Shown piece after piece: positions 20,053 to 31,440 of a DNA stretch of 64,000 nt (position 1 is the first letter of the stretch; every line of letters begins with the position of its first letter). A program made the translations under genes and the position numbers. The notes under the pieces were generated by a model. That model saw only the letters and a program-made list of their open reading frames with translations. It ran no database searches and had not been told where the DNA came from. The DNA is from Emydura subglobosa (Eukaryota; Chordata; Testudines; Chelidae): contig ML680053.1 in the NCBI GenBank assembly GCA_007922225.1, positions 5,262,164-5,326,163 of the forward strand, written 5' to 3'.

Positions 20053-22602
20053 TGTAACAAGGTGCTGTGGCCTTCCTCAGACTCTGGGCCCAAGGAAGGT
20101 TCACAACACTCCTGCTGGACAGAGCAAGGTCCTACAGGCCAAATACCCCAGAAGCAGAGGGGTGGAGCCAGGACAGGAAAGGGAAATATAAAAGGCCAGC
20201 CTAGCAGCTCAGTTGGGAAAGCTGCTGCCGGAGACAGACGTGTCCTCCCAGAGGCTGCAGTCTGGGCCTGACCCAGGCCCTACAGCCATTCGGAGCAACT
20301 GCCCCACCGACCAGAGCCTCCAGAGCCTCCAAAGCCTGCCCGGGTTGCCAGGCCCAAGTGACTGGAGAAGGCCACTGTCACGGGCAATGGCCTCGGGTGT
20401 TATTGGGATGTTCAATGAAGGGCCCCCAAGTTGCTGTGCAGAGAGGACTACCTAATGAAGGGTGAGTCCTGTGTAGTGTGACCGACTCCCCGCGCTCAGT
20501 TCGCTGTGGTCCTGACAGTGTTACAGTGACCAACGGTTTCCAGCCCTTAAATCAGTACCAATACTCAATGTCTCTGTTACAATCCGAGTTTTTATTTAAT
20601 TCACAATTCCGATGAAGATATAAGAGATGGAAAGGAAAAGAAATCCTGAGCAATTCAGGATGTAAGCGATAGGAATGCATGCCTAAACTGTCGCGAGTCC
20701 CCCGATAGTACCTCAGTACCCCAATCATTGCTCCAAGCGAGACCGCTACAATAGCTGGTCCTCTGTTACCTCACTTGCCGTGTTCAACAGCGACCAGTAA
20801 CAGTCCCTAACTATACTTCTTGTGCCTTAGGCCTGCTATGCCTGCTTCCTGCACATAGCCCCAGCCTCACAGTAACCCTGAACCGTGTCCTCAGGACATT
20901 TCAATCTCATCTAGTCTCTGAGCGAAAGACTTTTCCCCTTGAAGCAATCTTAACCTAATCTTCTGTTACTTGTCTAAAAGTATCAGAGGTTCCCTACTTC
21001 CACGAACGGTTATACCGCTCGGCAAAGAGCCCTTTGGTCAGGAAGGCCACTCCTACTAGGCCTAATACCTAATCACCATACTCAATCGCAATATACTTAC
21101 TCAATCTTTGATTCTGTCCTAATCAGTCTTTGATTCTGTCTCAATCTGCTCTGTTCTGTTCTGCTGTGCTTCAAGCTGTTTCTCTTCTGGGCGAAATCCA
21201 GAAGTCAAGGGGTCAAGAAGGGGGATGTGTATTGGCTATCAGCCTCTGCTGTGCTGATTACATCCGAACACACCACACTCCTGAGCCGTTGGACTCTGTC
21301 TTTTATCTGATTTGGACCTTAGTCGAGCCAATGTTTGGTGTTGCTGGTTGGTTAGAATTGTGGTCTAATTAGACTGGCACTTGATGGTTGGTTAGAATTT
21401 TGGTCTAATTAGACAGCCACTTGATAGTTGGAACCAATAATTGGCTTCCATTGGTGCATTTAGCATATATAAACCGGTAATATTTGCTTTATTTCCCCCT
21501 ATTTATGCTAATTATATCCTATATACAAAATCGAAACTTAACTCTATCCAAGGAAACGAAACTTATCTGAAGACGCGCGCTGAGAGGGTGACGCTCACAC
21601 ATCTCTCATCCGTTACACTCGGCCGCAACACATTCTATTATTCTACTCAATCAGCAGCCATTTGGCTGCATGTGAGCCGGGCGCACAGCGCCGGGCCTCA
21701 CAGCCAACAAGCCCTAGTGACTGGAGAGGGTGACCAAGTCCTAGTGACTGGGAAGAGCTTCCTGAGACCATGGAGTGGGAGAAACCCCCTGAGGCTCACC
21801 TAGAGGAGCTGCCTGACATCGGGGACCCACTGGGGCTGCCCGAGCCTAGTGTACCGGAGGACCCCCTGGGACCCGGAGGAGCTGCCCTCCGCTGATGACC
21901 CTGAGGATTTTCAAGACCTGCCGCTGGTCAACGGCGAGGGACTCATGGGGCTTCTGCTCGCTGTTTCCCCCAGCGACCTGGAGGGAGACACCTGGCTGCA
22001 GGTACCTGGGGACAGGGTGGATGGAAGTAGCCCAGGGACAGCCGACTAGAGAGTGGCTGAGTCTGTGGCTAAACTGGTCAGCGTGTTGCGGCTGGATCTC
22101 CGCTGACTCAGTGGCAAAGTGGTTTGTCACTGATAGGGCCCTGGGCTGGGACGCCTGTGTCCCCCTCCCGCCTTCCCTAAACTCGCTGACCAGAGGATAC
22201 TGAGCTTTACCTACCTGCCTGCCTGCAAGGCTGGGGGCAACAGACTGCTTACGAGTCCCGCCTGCCTGAAGGCCGGGGACTAAAACTACTTTGCCTGCCT
22301 CGCCTGCCTCAGGGCCGGGGGCAACAGACTGCTTACCTGCCCTGCCTGCCTGACGGCTGGGGGCCAAGACTATGTTGCCTGCCCTGCTTGAGTTCTGGGG
22401 GCTCTAGACTATTTTGCTGCCCCGCCCGCTTAAGGGCTGGGGGCTACAGACGCGTGAATAGCCTGCTCCCCCTGGGGGCCAGGGCTAAAGACTCATAACG
22501 CGCCAGCTTCTTCCCCTTAGAACCAGGTGCTGTGGCCTTCCTCGGAGCCTGGGCCCGAGGAAGGGTCACAACACCCCTGCTGGGGTGTGCCGCCAGCTTA
22601 CA
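20053..22602. mobile_element. Solo Gypsy-type LTR inserted in the RT, itself interrupted by another LTR
   Basis: It starts tgtaacaaggtgctgtgg and ends gccgccagcttaca. The 5-bp target duplication caccc is exact (20048-20052 and 22603-22607), and removing the insert restores the RT reading ATPSGLYHF. A TATA-like aatataaaag lies near 20188. The right half (22200-22480) has imperfect tandem units of about 55-65 bp (gcctgcctgc followed by ggctgggggc and acagact). The last 82 bases repeat the first 67. Without the inner insertion it would be about 1.2 kb. Confidence 0.8.
20376..21702 (+). mobile_element. Solo LTR of unassigned family nested in the solo Gypsy LTR
   Basis: It starts tgtcacgggcaatggcc and ends cgccgggcctcaca (TG...CA). 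It is flanked by gccac (20371-20375) and gccaa (21703-21707), a 4/5 match. Base composition differs sharply from the GC-rich host LTR. A TATA-like tatataaac lies at about 21467, leaving about 235 bp downstream, consistent with a long U3 on the plus strand. No coding region is present. Whether it derives from a retrovirus or another LTR class cannot be decided. Confidence 0.5.
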
Positions 22603-23265
22603 CACCCCCAGTGGGCTGTACCACTTTACCAGCATGCCTTTCGGTCTTCATGGGGCAAATCCCGACAGTTCCTGGGCCTGGTCGGCTACTACAGGAGAAT
22701 CATCCCTGACTTTGCTACAATCGTTGCCCTGCTAAAGGGTTGCTCACCAAAGACCAACTCCTGCAAGTCCGGTGGACTGCAGACTGAGACTGGATTCCAA
22801 GAACTGAAGGGCCTGTGCCAGGAACCAGTTCTCTATAGCCCCGATTTTAATCACAGTTTTATCGTTCAAACCGATGCATCAGCCGTAGGCCTCAGGGCAG
22901 TTCTCTCCCAGAATGTCAAGAGAGAAGAACACCCAGTCCTGTACCTACTTTGGAAATTGTTTCTGTGGGAGTGCAACTACTCAGAAACTGAGCAGGAAGC
23001 CCTAGCAGTCAAATGGGCCTTGGAGGCCCTCCAGTACTACCTCCTCAGGAGCCTCTTCATCGTCGTGACTGATCATGCACTCCTGAAATGGCTGCAGCAA
23101 AGGAAAGATACCAACGCTTCAATGATGCGCTGGTACATGTCCCTCCAACCCTTCTCCTTTACCATACGACACCGACCATGTAAACAGAACACCAATGCAG
23201 ATGCCCTGTCACGGTTGGGGAATGGGACCGAACCAGCCCCAAAGCCTGGGAGCTGGGCTTCGGGG
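22603..23265 (+). pseudogene. Gypsy RT remainder (core deleted) and RNase H
   Basis: Reading resumes with SGLYHFTSMPFGLHGA, then jumps at about 22657 directly to RQFLGLVGYYRRIIPDF. The deleted piece would have contained the YxDD active site and the rest of the palm. RNase H follows: IVQTDASAVGL (first Asp), ETEQEALAVKWALEAL (Glu), VVTDHALLKW (Asp), NTNADALSRLG (last Asp region). Stops are absent from 22585 to 23634, but the enzyme cannot be active. The frame runs into a purine-rich tract (ggggggtgggg, about 23262-23272), the likely polypurine primer, and then the 3' LTR. Confidence 0.85.
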
Positions 23266-23272
23266 GGTGGGG

Positions 23273-24105
23273 TGTGTAGTGAAGCGGCATGGCCTCCCTC
23301 CCAGGCCAACACCAAGGGGCTGACACATGCCACCTGGTGGGCAGACTTGAGTACGGCATCACTTGCAAGCCAGAAGTACAGCGGTGGGACAAGAAGGGGA
23401 AGTATACTAGCCAGGCCTTGCAGCTCAGTCAGGGGGAAACTGCTGGGTGGGAAGGATTTTTCTGCCCCAGTGCTGGGACTTGAGGCCAACCCCAGGCCTA
23501 CTAAAGGGCCACCCAAGCTACTTACTGGCTGGAGCCTGGAGGGCCTGCCGCCAACGACTTGGAAGAGCTGCTGGACGCTAGCAACCCTGAGGACCTGGTG
23601 GGACTGCCCCTTGCAATTCACCCCCAGGAGGTGAACCACAACTGGGGCTACAGGTACCTGGGCACACGGTTGGAGGAAGAAGCCCAGGGATAGCCGACCT
23701 CAGTCCAGCTGTGCTCAAGCCTGAGCACTATTCAGCGTGTTTCGGCTGTAGCCCCACTGATCCAATGGCGGGATGCCCTATCACTTTTAGGGTCCTGGGC
23801 TGGGACACAGTGGAGTCAGGTGGGCCTGCGTCCCCCTCCCGCCATTGCCACCCCATCTCTGGTGTGATAACCTCACCCTGCCCTGCCTGAGGGTCTGGGC
23901 CATAGAGTGCTTATTTTGCCTACCCCGTCCTACCTGAGGGCCTGGGCTATAGACTGCTAGTTGTGCCTGCCCCACACTGACCAAGGGCCAGGTTTATTGA
24001 CTGATTATTTGCCCTGCTTTGCACCAGGGTTTAGACTCTAGACTCTGAAGGGCTGGGTAGTGAAGTGGTGTGGCCTCCTTCAGAGGCCAACACCCCAGGT
24101 CGACC
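23273..24105 (+). repeat. 3' LTR of the Gmr1-like element
   Basis: It starts tgtgtagtgaagcggcatgg immediately after the polypurine-like tract. Units of about 60 bp (ccctgcctgagggtctggg, then catagagtgctt) are repeated imperfectly at 23875-24050. The end, tagtgaagtggtgtggcctc at about 24058, repeats the LTR start. The canonical end (cttaca) is not seen, so the right margin is approximate. Confidence 0.7.
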
Positions 24106-26085
24106 CCAATCTGTTAAAACTTATCATTGATCTACCCAATTTTCCCTCAAACACCTTTGCATTTTCTCCAATGCTGCCCTTTATGAATAGGAAGAGCTTC
24201 CCACAATCTACAAAAAAAATACAGTTTTATCTTTCTGTCATTAAAACTCCTCTGTCATGATGCCTTCAAAGCACTCAATAACTGTTAGGCCCTTGGTACC
24301 ATGACAGCTGCTTCTTATGCTAATCATAATCGTTCATTGTTACTTTGTGCACCCCATGTCTGCTTGTTGTGTCTACCTGTTGTGTCTCATCCAGTACTCA
24401 AATTGGTAAGCTCTTTAGGGCATGAACCATCTTTTTGTTGTGTATACAATGTCTGACACAAAAGGGCCACAATTCTTGATTTACCATTTTAGGTCCTACC
24501 ACAATTCAAATAATAATAAATTGATGAGAAAAAAAGTGTGTAAAATTCAACACAGAATCCATCTGGCCTAGGTAATACAGTAACTATAAAGCTTGATGAA
24601 TGAGCACCCAAAGATTATAGATACTAAATCAAGTACATAGGCAAGATCATAGAGAGTGTGTCTTCTCATATTTTTAACAATACCTAGCATGATGGGGCCT
24701 TGCCTACATGCAGTACTGTAATACAGATAAATAATAATAATTTGTAACCTTTTAACTGATATCTAATAAACAGACAATTCCCAACTGCCCATTAGTATTA
24801 AAGAGATAGAATTATTGCATTTCTATATCTACCTTATGGAATGGTGTGCAGACATCATATGTTGTTGTTCCTTTATATTGGAAATGTTAGAACTGAAGAC
24901 TCCGAAAACTTATTACCATTAGGTAAGAAACAGGCAGGGGGAATAGCCTCTGGAGATAGCAGAGGAGCTAAAATAAACAAAGGGCCTGAGTATTCACTGG
25001 CCTGCACCTTGTACAATCATTTACACCAGTACAAACAGATCAGAATGGCAGCATTTCAGCCCTAATGTAAATAATTATGCAAGGTACAGGGCAATGGAAA
25101 TTCAGGCTCAAGGTGATATATATCACAAGTGGAATATTTTAACATAAAAGTTTATGATATAAAATAAAATTTCCCCATTGCCCTTTTCTACTATAGGAGA
25201 TGCGTCTCCCTCAGCAGAAGAGGTTCTTCCCCCTACACTGGACACAAACGTAAACTTTTGGGGAAGTCTGTGGGAGAATTAAGCAAGGAAGCTTCAAAGA
25301 TTACCAATGGCTATGATCTCTTAAGCCTAATTCTTTTTTTATTTTTCTCCCAAGACCCTGTAAGATGCTGTGATAACTGAGCAGAAAAAACACAGCAGCA
25401 AGCAGTAAGGTCTGTTCTTTGTTGAATAGGAAAAAATCTTTATAAACACAAACCAAATGATGCAAAATAACTTTCCCAGCCCAACAAGCCCTCAGAAACT
25501 GGGTAGGAATCCCACAGGCAGTCACTCTCCTTCTGCTCATCCTTTTGCAGATGTTCAAGGGAGGGAAAAGGGAAGCTGAAGTTAACCTCTTGTGCACTGG
25601 GGACTAGGCAGTGCTCCTCTACCAGAGCCCATCCTCCTAGGTTAAAACCTCCCCTTTGGTCAGTCACGCACAGGTAAACAGAGGACAATGAATGTGCATT
25701 ATTCAGTGCTCGGCTATTTTGTCTGACAAACTGTTGAATTGCTGATAAAATATCACTCCCTTTCCAAACTGCCCAACTCCCTTCTCCCCATCCTGACACT
25801 GCCAGCCAACCTGCTCTATTTATCTTTATTTTAAGGTGAGCAGCCCACCCCCCTCACTCCAATGAAGTCAGATTCTTGGCCCACTTCACCCCATTTCCTC
25901 CAGCACTTTCTCACATGCATCTAGAAACCACAGTGACAGTTGCTTTAGATTAGATAGAGAAAATAGATTTTAAAAAAATAGATGCAGATTTCCCTCTCTG
26001 ATCAGCCTGGCTCATTCCTGGCACAGCAGACAACCTCCAGCACAGGCTAATGAAACCTGGATCTACTTCGCAATAGCTACAATAA
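24106..26085. other. Unassigned AT-rich DNA
   Basis: No gene is seen. A diverged copy of the foldback repeat at 7428 lies at about 24983-25112. The rest is unassigned. Confidence 0.35.
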
Positions 26086-26087
26086 TA

Positions 26088-26250
26088 AATAATAATATTT
26101 TACCCTTCTACAGCACATCCCATCTGAGAATCTCAAAGCACTTTACAAATTTGAATGAATAAAACTTTAAAATATCCCCGTGACATAGGTAAGGAATTCA
26201 CAGAGTCATTTCATCCAGTACTGAAATGTAGCAATTGTTTAACAATGCCC
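26088..26250 (+). repeat. Ancient SINE-like fragment (MIR/CORE type)
   Basis: The words ccatctgagaatctcaaagc, actttacaaatttg and ccgtgacataggtaagg match a common amniote SINE-like repeat. It is diverged. Confidence 0.5.
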
Positions 26251-26565
26251 TGAAACACTACACAGCAGTTTAGGACATGACAAATACCTTATCTGGTTGA
26301 AACTGCAAATGGAATTCAGGGAGGTAGAATGTAATTATCTTTGATTGAATTTAGAATGCAACTATTTGTTTGAATTTAGCCAGGACAAAAATGCCCAGGG
26401 GATCTTTAGTGACCACAGGTTTTGGGCAGGGCCTCAGTTTTACATTTAATTTAAAGAAGACCCCCTCCAGCAGCATAGCACTCCATGTCACCAGACTGGA
26501 GTACAGATTCAGTACTGACTGAAAGGGAAGAGTGCCAGCTATTGAATCACTAACATCTTTTTTGT

Positions 26566-27201
26566 GTAACCCTTCTGCCAGGCAGAGCTGGCAGCAGCAA
26601 AGGGCCGGGTTCTATATCTAGAGGTTCCTGTCAATGATACAACACCAAACCGGCTCGATCCCCCACCCAGTCACCTGGGAAATCACACACTATCCCCTGG
26701 GTGCCTCCAAAAGGCAATACTTCCCCTCTCACAAGCACAGAGTCTGAGTGTAGAAAGTAAACTTTTTAATAAAAGGAAGTAACACGGCACTGGTTTTGGA
26801 ACCAGTGCAAACCGAATTCATGAACTCAATGAGCTAAACCCACCTCAGAGTATGGAGGCGTGTCCTTTGCCTCTCCCTTCTTGCTTTCCCCTGTACTGAC
26901 TGTCATAGTTGCAGTGTCCATCTCGCGGTTGGGGGCTCAGCCAGTCCCCTTCTGCAGGCTCCTGCCGGACATGGGCTTGACCAGACCCTCTCCGCTGCTG
27001 CCTGCTGCCACCTCTGGGTCCTGCTGAGTCCCTGCTACTGGCTGCCGCCATCTGTAGGTGCCGCTGTCTGCTGGCTCCCACCATCTGCAGGCACCGATTG
27101 CTCCTGGCTCTACAACCTCCTGCCCTCTGCAGGTGCCGACCGTTCCTGGCTCCCACCGTCTGCAGGTGCCAACCGTTCCTGGCTCCTCTCTGCTGGTTAT
27201 C
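26566..27201. repeat. Possible LTR with internal short tandem repeats
   Basis: The block starts tgtaacccttctgcca and ends tgctggttatca (TG...CA). It has an AATAAA at about 26768 and, at 27040-27185, three to four imperfect units of about 35 bp (tctgcaggtgccgaccgttc followed by ctggctccca). No target duplication was found and no coding domain is present. Low certainty. Confidence 0.35.
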
Positions 27202-27228
27202 AGTCAAGGTTTCTCAGTGCCTCTAGGT

Positions 27229-27406
27229 CAGTGTTTCTCAATTGGGGTTCCGCGGAACCCTGGGGTTCCGCGGGAACACTGTTAGGGTCCCATGAGAAAG
27301 TGACATGGCGCCGCCGAGAGCAGCTGTTCTCCGCGGCCCCAAAAAAGGGAAGATTTCCTGGATTTTTCAGCAGAGGGTATCTTCTGAGAATAATTGAGAA
27401 ACGCTG
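27229..27406. mobile_element. hAT-type MITE
   Basis: The inverted ends cagtgtttctcaatt and aattgagaaacgctg differ at one position. It is the same family as the MITE at 43977-44268. No 8-bp duplication is recognisable: the flanks are ctctaggt and gtatataa. Confidence 0.6.
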
Positions 27407-27489
27407 GTATATAATTTGCTTATTTCAACATTTTTTTTGGCCCCATATGTAAAAATACTGTTAAGAGTTTGGGGGGTTCTGCAATTATT

Positions 27490-28500
27490 TTGGGCACATG
27501 AAACAAGCACTGAGCAGTGGGATCGCATCGTTATGCGGGTCTGGGATGATGAGCAGTGGCTGCAGAACTTTTGAATATGCAAAGCCACCTTCATGGAACT
27601 CTGTGCAAAGCTCACCTTTACCCTGCGGCAATGAGAGCTGCCCTCTCAATAGAGAAGTGGGTGGCAATTGCCGTGTGGAAGCTGGCAATTCCAGACTGCT
27701 ACCGGTCAGTCACTAGTCAGTTTGGAGTCAGGAAGTCCATCATTGGAGCTGTTATCGCAAGTGTGCAGGGCCATTAATTGCATTCTGCTATGAAGAATTG
27801 AGAGTCTTGGAAATGTGCATGAAATAGTAGATGGCTTCACAGCGAAGGGAATCCCTAATTGAGGTGGGGCAATAGATGGCACCCATATCCCAATTTTGGC
27901 CCCAGACCATCTTGCGACAGAGTACATCAATAGAAAGGGGCACTTTTCTATGGTACTGCAGGCGCTTGTGGATCACTGTGGGTGTTTCACTGACATCAGT
28001 GTGGGTTGGTCAGGGAAGGTGCATGACGCATTTATCTTCAGGAACACTGGCCTGTATAGAAAGCTGCAAGCAGGGACTTTCTTTCCAGACCAAAAGATTC
28101 CAATGGGGGATATTGAAATGCCCATAGTGATCCTGGGAGACCCAGCCTACCCCTTACTGCCATGGGTCATGAAGCCTTATATGGGCAACCTGGCTAGCTG
28201 CAAGGAGCACTTCAATAACAGGTTGAGCAGGTACCAAATGACTGTTGAATGTGTGTTTGGCAGATTAAAAGCTTGCTGGAGATGTCTTTATGGCCGGTTA
28301 GACCAAAATGAGGAAAATATTTCCAGTTATAGCCGCCAGTGTGTGCTTCATAATATTTGTGAAGCTAAGGGTGAAAAGTTTCCCCATAGGTGGAACACAG
28401 AGGCAGATTGCCTTGCAGCTGAATATGAACAACCCGATGTCAGGGCTATTAAAGGGGCACAACGGGGGCCATTCAAATCAGGGAGGTCTTGAGGAACTAT
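27490..28500 (+). pseudogene. Harbinger transposase (DDE_4, HARBI1-like), degraded N-terminus, long intact C-terminus
   Basis: The first third is broken by shifts but readable: MRVWDDEQWLQNF near 27535, KLAIPDCYRSVTSQFGV near 27690, QVCRAINCILL near 27770. After a stop the core reads GGAIDGTHIPILAPDH (first Asp, about 27860). It then stays open to 28492: NRKGHFSMVLQALVDHCG, VGWSGKVHDAFIFRN, VILGDPAYPLLPWVMKPY (second Asp), MTVECVFGRLKACWRC (Glu), CVLHNICEAKGE. The DDE triad is therefore present, but the gene as a whole is not translatable. HARBI1 is the domesticated vertebrate relative; this copy belongs to a transposon. Confidence 0.85.
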
Positions 28501-28959
28501 TTTGACAATCAGCACCAATAAGGTGTCTTTGTAAGCAGCACTGTGCCATGACATGACTGCTTTCTAGCTTGTACTGTGTATCAATGTGAGGTGCAACCGC
28601 CATGTGCAAGAGACAAATAAAAATTACTTATTCTTCACAGAGTATGTCTTTATTAAATAATAATTATTCACAACACACATAAAGTTGGGCTGGAAGGGAG
28701 AAAGCAGTGAGGGGCAATGTGAGCTATGACAGCTAGGTGTAAATCCAGCTATCATTCTGGAAGCTGTCTGAAGGGGTGGAGTGAACAGGGTACTGAGATG
28801 GGCCAGGAGTTTGGTAGAAATATGTGTGTGGAGTTTGGGGAGGGCATAGAAAGCAGTTCTTTACTGGCTGCAAGGGGGAGTGAGCGTTATGAGTGACTTT
28901 AAAAGCTCTGTTTGCTCTTCCATGACTTTTATCATGCACTTGTAACTTGCTAGCACTCA

Positions 28960-30370
28960 CTCCTGGTTTTCCCCCCTCTCCCGCCTATCAGTTCTCTGAT
29001 TTTCAGACAGTGCCCTTTTTTTTCCCTCCTTTTTTTCCAGCCTCAGAGGATTGGATGAGTTCTTGGAACATCTCCTCTTTGATACTCTGTGGTCGTTTTC
29101 CTATCAGCTGCAGGCGTTTGGCAGGTGTGGAGGGGTTTCCCCTCAAGGACACATTTGTAGAAGCACAACAAACAAAAGCATTATTGTGAGTGCAATAACA
29201 GCATTGATTCAGTACTGTAAAATACACCTGTTTCTCACTGTCCCCTGGCAGGCACACAGCTTGATGATCAACCAAGGCATGATGAGTTGGGCCTAGGCAG
29301 AGGGAGCACTCAAGCTGGGGAAAAGATTCTGAGTGGTTGTTTGGGATATTGATGCAGATATTTAAGGACAAAATTTCAAATTGTGCCACCATTTTCCACA
29401 GGCAGTGACCATAGAAGCTAATATCTCACTCCTGAGAGTAAGCAGGGATCTAGGGTGCATCTCCTCCATGCAAGCAGCTTCAAACCAGGTCCCTATGCTG
29501 TTTGCCTATGTGCCACTTTGGTCCCTGCACAAGTGATTGCCGATTGGTGCAGGACAGTTTCCTACAATGGGAGAAGAAATAAAACAGTTCTGCCGAGGAA
29601 TCTTCAGCAGAGGATTGGCAAGTACCTCCAGGAAAATTTCCTAGAGATCTCTCTGGAGGATTCCCAGGAAATTTCAGTGTGCATTAACACACTTTTCTAC
29701 CACATTGCCTAGCTGAAAAGGGAATGGGAAGCACATGAAAACACAACTACTCTTGTGCATTTCTATCCCTTCAACCACCTGTATAATGCAACAAAACAAA
29801 AGACAGCTGTACTTCATGTAACCAAGCAGCATCAGCTCAAAAAAATCACTTACCCAAGCTCCCCTGTCCTGCATCCTGCACACCAGAGCTGGAGGACTGG
29901 GACTAGCTCGAACCCTCCGGGGTTGAGAAGAGGTCCTGGCTCCCATGTCAGCCAACAATCTGGTCTCTTGCTCTGCATCATCCTCCAACTCAACCTTCTT
30001 GTCCACGATTTCTTCGTCATGGTTGAGTCCGGTGTCCACTGCCTCCAGGCCCACAGAGGTATCCATGGGTCTCTTGGTGGTGGAGGCGGGGTTGCCACTG
30101 AGGATGGCTTCCAGCTCCTTATAGAAGCGGCAAGTCTTTGGCTTTGCACCAGAGAGACAGTTTGACTCCCTAGCCTTTTGGTACTCCTGCCACAGCTCCT
30201 TGATTTCTGCATGGCACTGCAGCGTGTGTCGTTCATAGCCCTTCTCTGCCATTAAACGAGAAATTTAACTGTATGTATCAAAGTTCCTTTGGCTGGAGAA
30301 AAGCTGGGACTTCACAGCCTCCTTGCCCCAAATGCTGATCAGATCCAGAAGTCCAGTGTGCTCCAAGTGG
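28960..30370 (-). pseudogene. Harbinger Myb/SANT-like DNA-binding protein (MSANTD-like), degraded
   Basis: In Harbinger elements this second protein binds the ends and carries the transposase into the nucleus. The minus strand reads LISIWGKEAVKSQLFSS and NFDTYS, a stop, then the open frame from 30252: MAEKGYERHTLQCHAEIKEL, YQKARESNCLSG, TCRFYKELEAILSGNPA. An acidic linker follows (DEEIVDKKVELEDDAEQE). A C-terminal piece near 29000-29130 reads KRLQLIGKRPQ and EEMFQELIQSSE, the typical end of this protein. A stop and shifts separate the parts. Confidence 0.8.
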
Positions 30371-30613
30371 GAGAGCATTTGGTGTGTGGTGAAGGGCATT
30401 TACCATGACATAACAAAGCGTGGTGTCTACACTGATGCTTTGTTGCTAAAAGTTTGGTGCAAAAAGCTCTCTGCCTCTCGCAAGGTGGTTTCATTTTATC
30501 ACAAAATCAGGGGAGTTGGGTGAACGGGGAGGTGATTGCAGTGTGTATACCACCAATGTTTTGGTGCAGAAAGCTGACTTTGGTCCACAAAAGTCTCTAA
30601 TGTAGACCATGCC

Positions 30614-31010
30614 TGATATATTTTGCTCACAAGATGATCCCAAAAGAGTGTTACTCAGCACTGAGTCAAAGTAATCAAAGCATTACTTACACTTTGATTG
30701 CAAAAGAACATTGCTGGCTTTGCTCGCTATTTTTGTTTGCTGTGGTGTCACCTCTTATGGCAGCAAAGAGTCATTAGCAACATCAACAGCAGCACTTCTG
30801 CCTTTAGATAAGTAAGTCATCATTTGAAGAGTGATCAGCAGCAATTACTGCATAGCATGAATGGATAACTAAGGAAACTTAAATTTGTCTGATAGTGTGA
30901 GATGACTGTTTCTTCAGTTAGAACAAAAAAATTAATTCTTGCAGCTAATTTTCACCCAAATGCTTGCATGCTAGCCAAATTCTCCTGTCAGTCACAAAAA
31001 CTATGTTGAA
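30614..31010. other. Unassigned DNA
   Basis: Nothing is recognised here. Confidence 0.3.
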
Positions 31011-31013
31011 AGG

Positions 31014-31440
31014 ACATTAGTAAGGTTGCAAAGTCAAGCACTCAAAAGCTAGAAAATTCCAGAAGTCAGGTTGCCTGTGCAACCTTATCTTAATTCAGCC
31101 CCCTTGTGTGTATGAATTATGAGACAGTCTTTAATTACGTGATCATGTATTATGTTTTCCACAGAACTCCTCAATCATTCAGTGTACATGGTGGGTAGAG
31201 TTCACTGAATGTGCAGTTTTCTCCTCATTGTTCGATGTGTGGCCCCATGCTTAAATTACTCCTCACTACTGACACCCTATTCTGAAGACAGGATTATTAA
31301 TTTAAGCATGGGCTTTTCTCTGATTTTCATCACTATTGTGTCTGAAAATTTCACTATCCATTGCTGATCATCCCCAGAGCAGGACCATCATATGCACTGA
31401 ATGAGGCGGGGATTCTGTGCAACAGATTCTTCTGCCCATT
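31014..31440. repeat. Foldback-type interspersed repeat, copy 1 (left part)
   Basis: It shares with 48441-48837 the end sequence aaggttgcaaagtcaagcac, the internal gaagtcaggttgcctgtgc, and a central inverted word (tcattcagtg and cactgaatg). It runs into the pyrimidine-rich tract that follows. No coding content. Confidence 0.55.

Larger units (their letters stand above)
17239..24105 (+). mobile_element. Gypsy (Gmr1-like) LTR retrotransposon, broken, domain order PR-IN-RT-RH
   Basis: A partial 5' LTR (17239 to about 17665) matches the 3' LTR that starts at 23273. Between them, in order, lie a gag zinc knuckle, protease, integrase, reverse transcriptase and RNase H, followed directly by the 3' LTR. 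In most Gypsy elements integrase comes last; integrase before RT is the mark of the Gmr1-like branch known from vertebrates. The copy is dead. Most of gag is missing, there are in-frame stops and shifts, the RT centre with the catalytic box is deleted, and a 2550-bp insertion (20053-22602) splits the RT. No flanking duplication could be confirmed. Confidence 0.85.
27480..30613. mobile_element. PIF/Harbinger transposon, left-truncated, two convergent genes
   Basis: A DDE_4-type transposase on the plus strand (27490-28500) converges with a Myb/SANT-like gene on the minus strand (28960-30370), the classic two-gene Harbinger plan. The right end, aatgtagaccatgcc at 30613, is the inverted form of the ggcatggtctacatt terminus. 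The left terminus is missing. The same layout, reversed, is at 54839-59054. Confidence 0.8.

Noticed and set aside
24160..24170. tgcattt on the right as a partner of gcattt before 17239, a possible target duplication of the Gypsy element
   Set aside because: It would place the LTR end at a position without a CA terminus or family end sequence. Likely chance.
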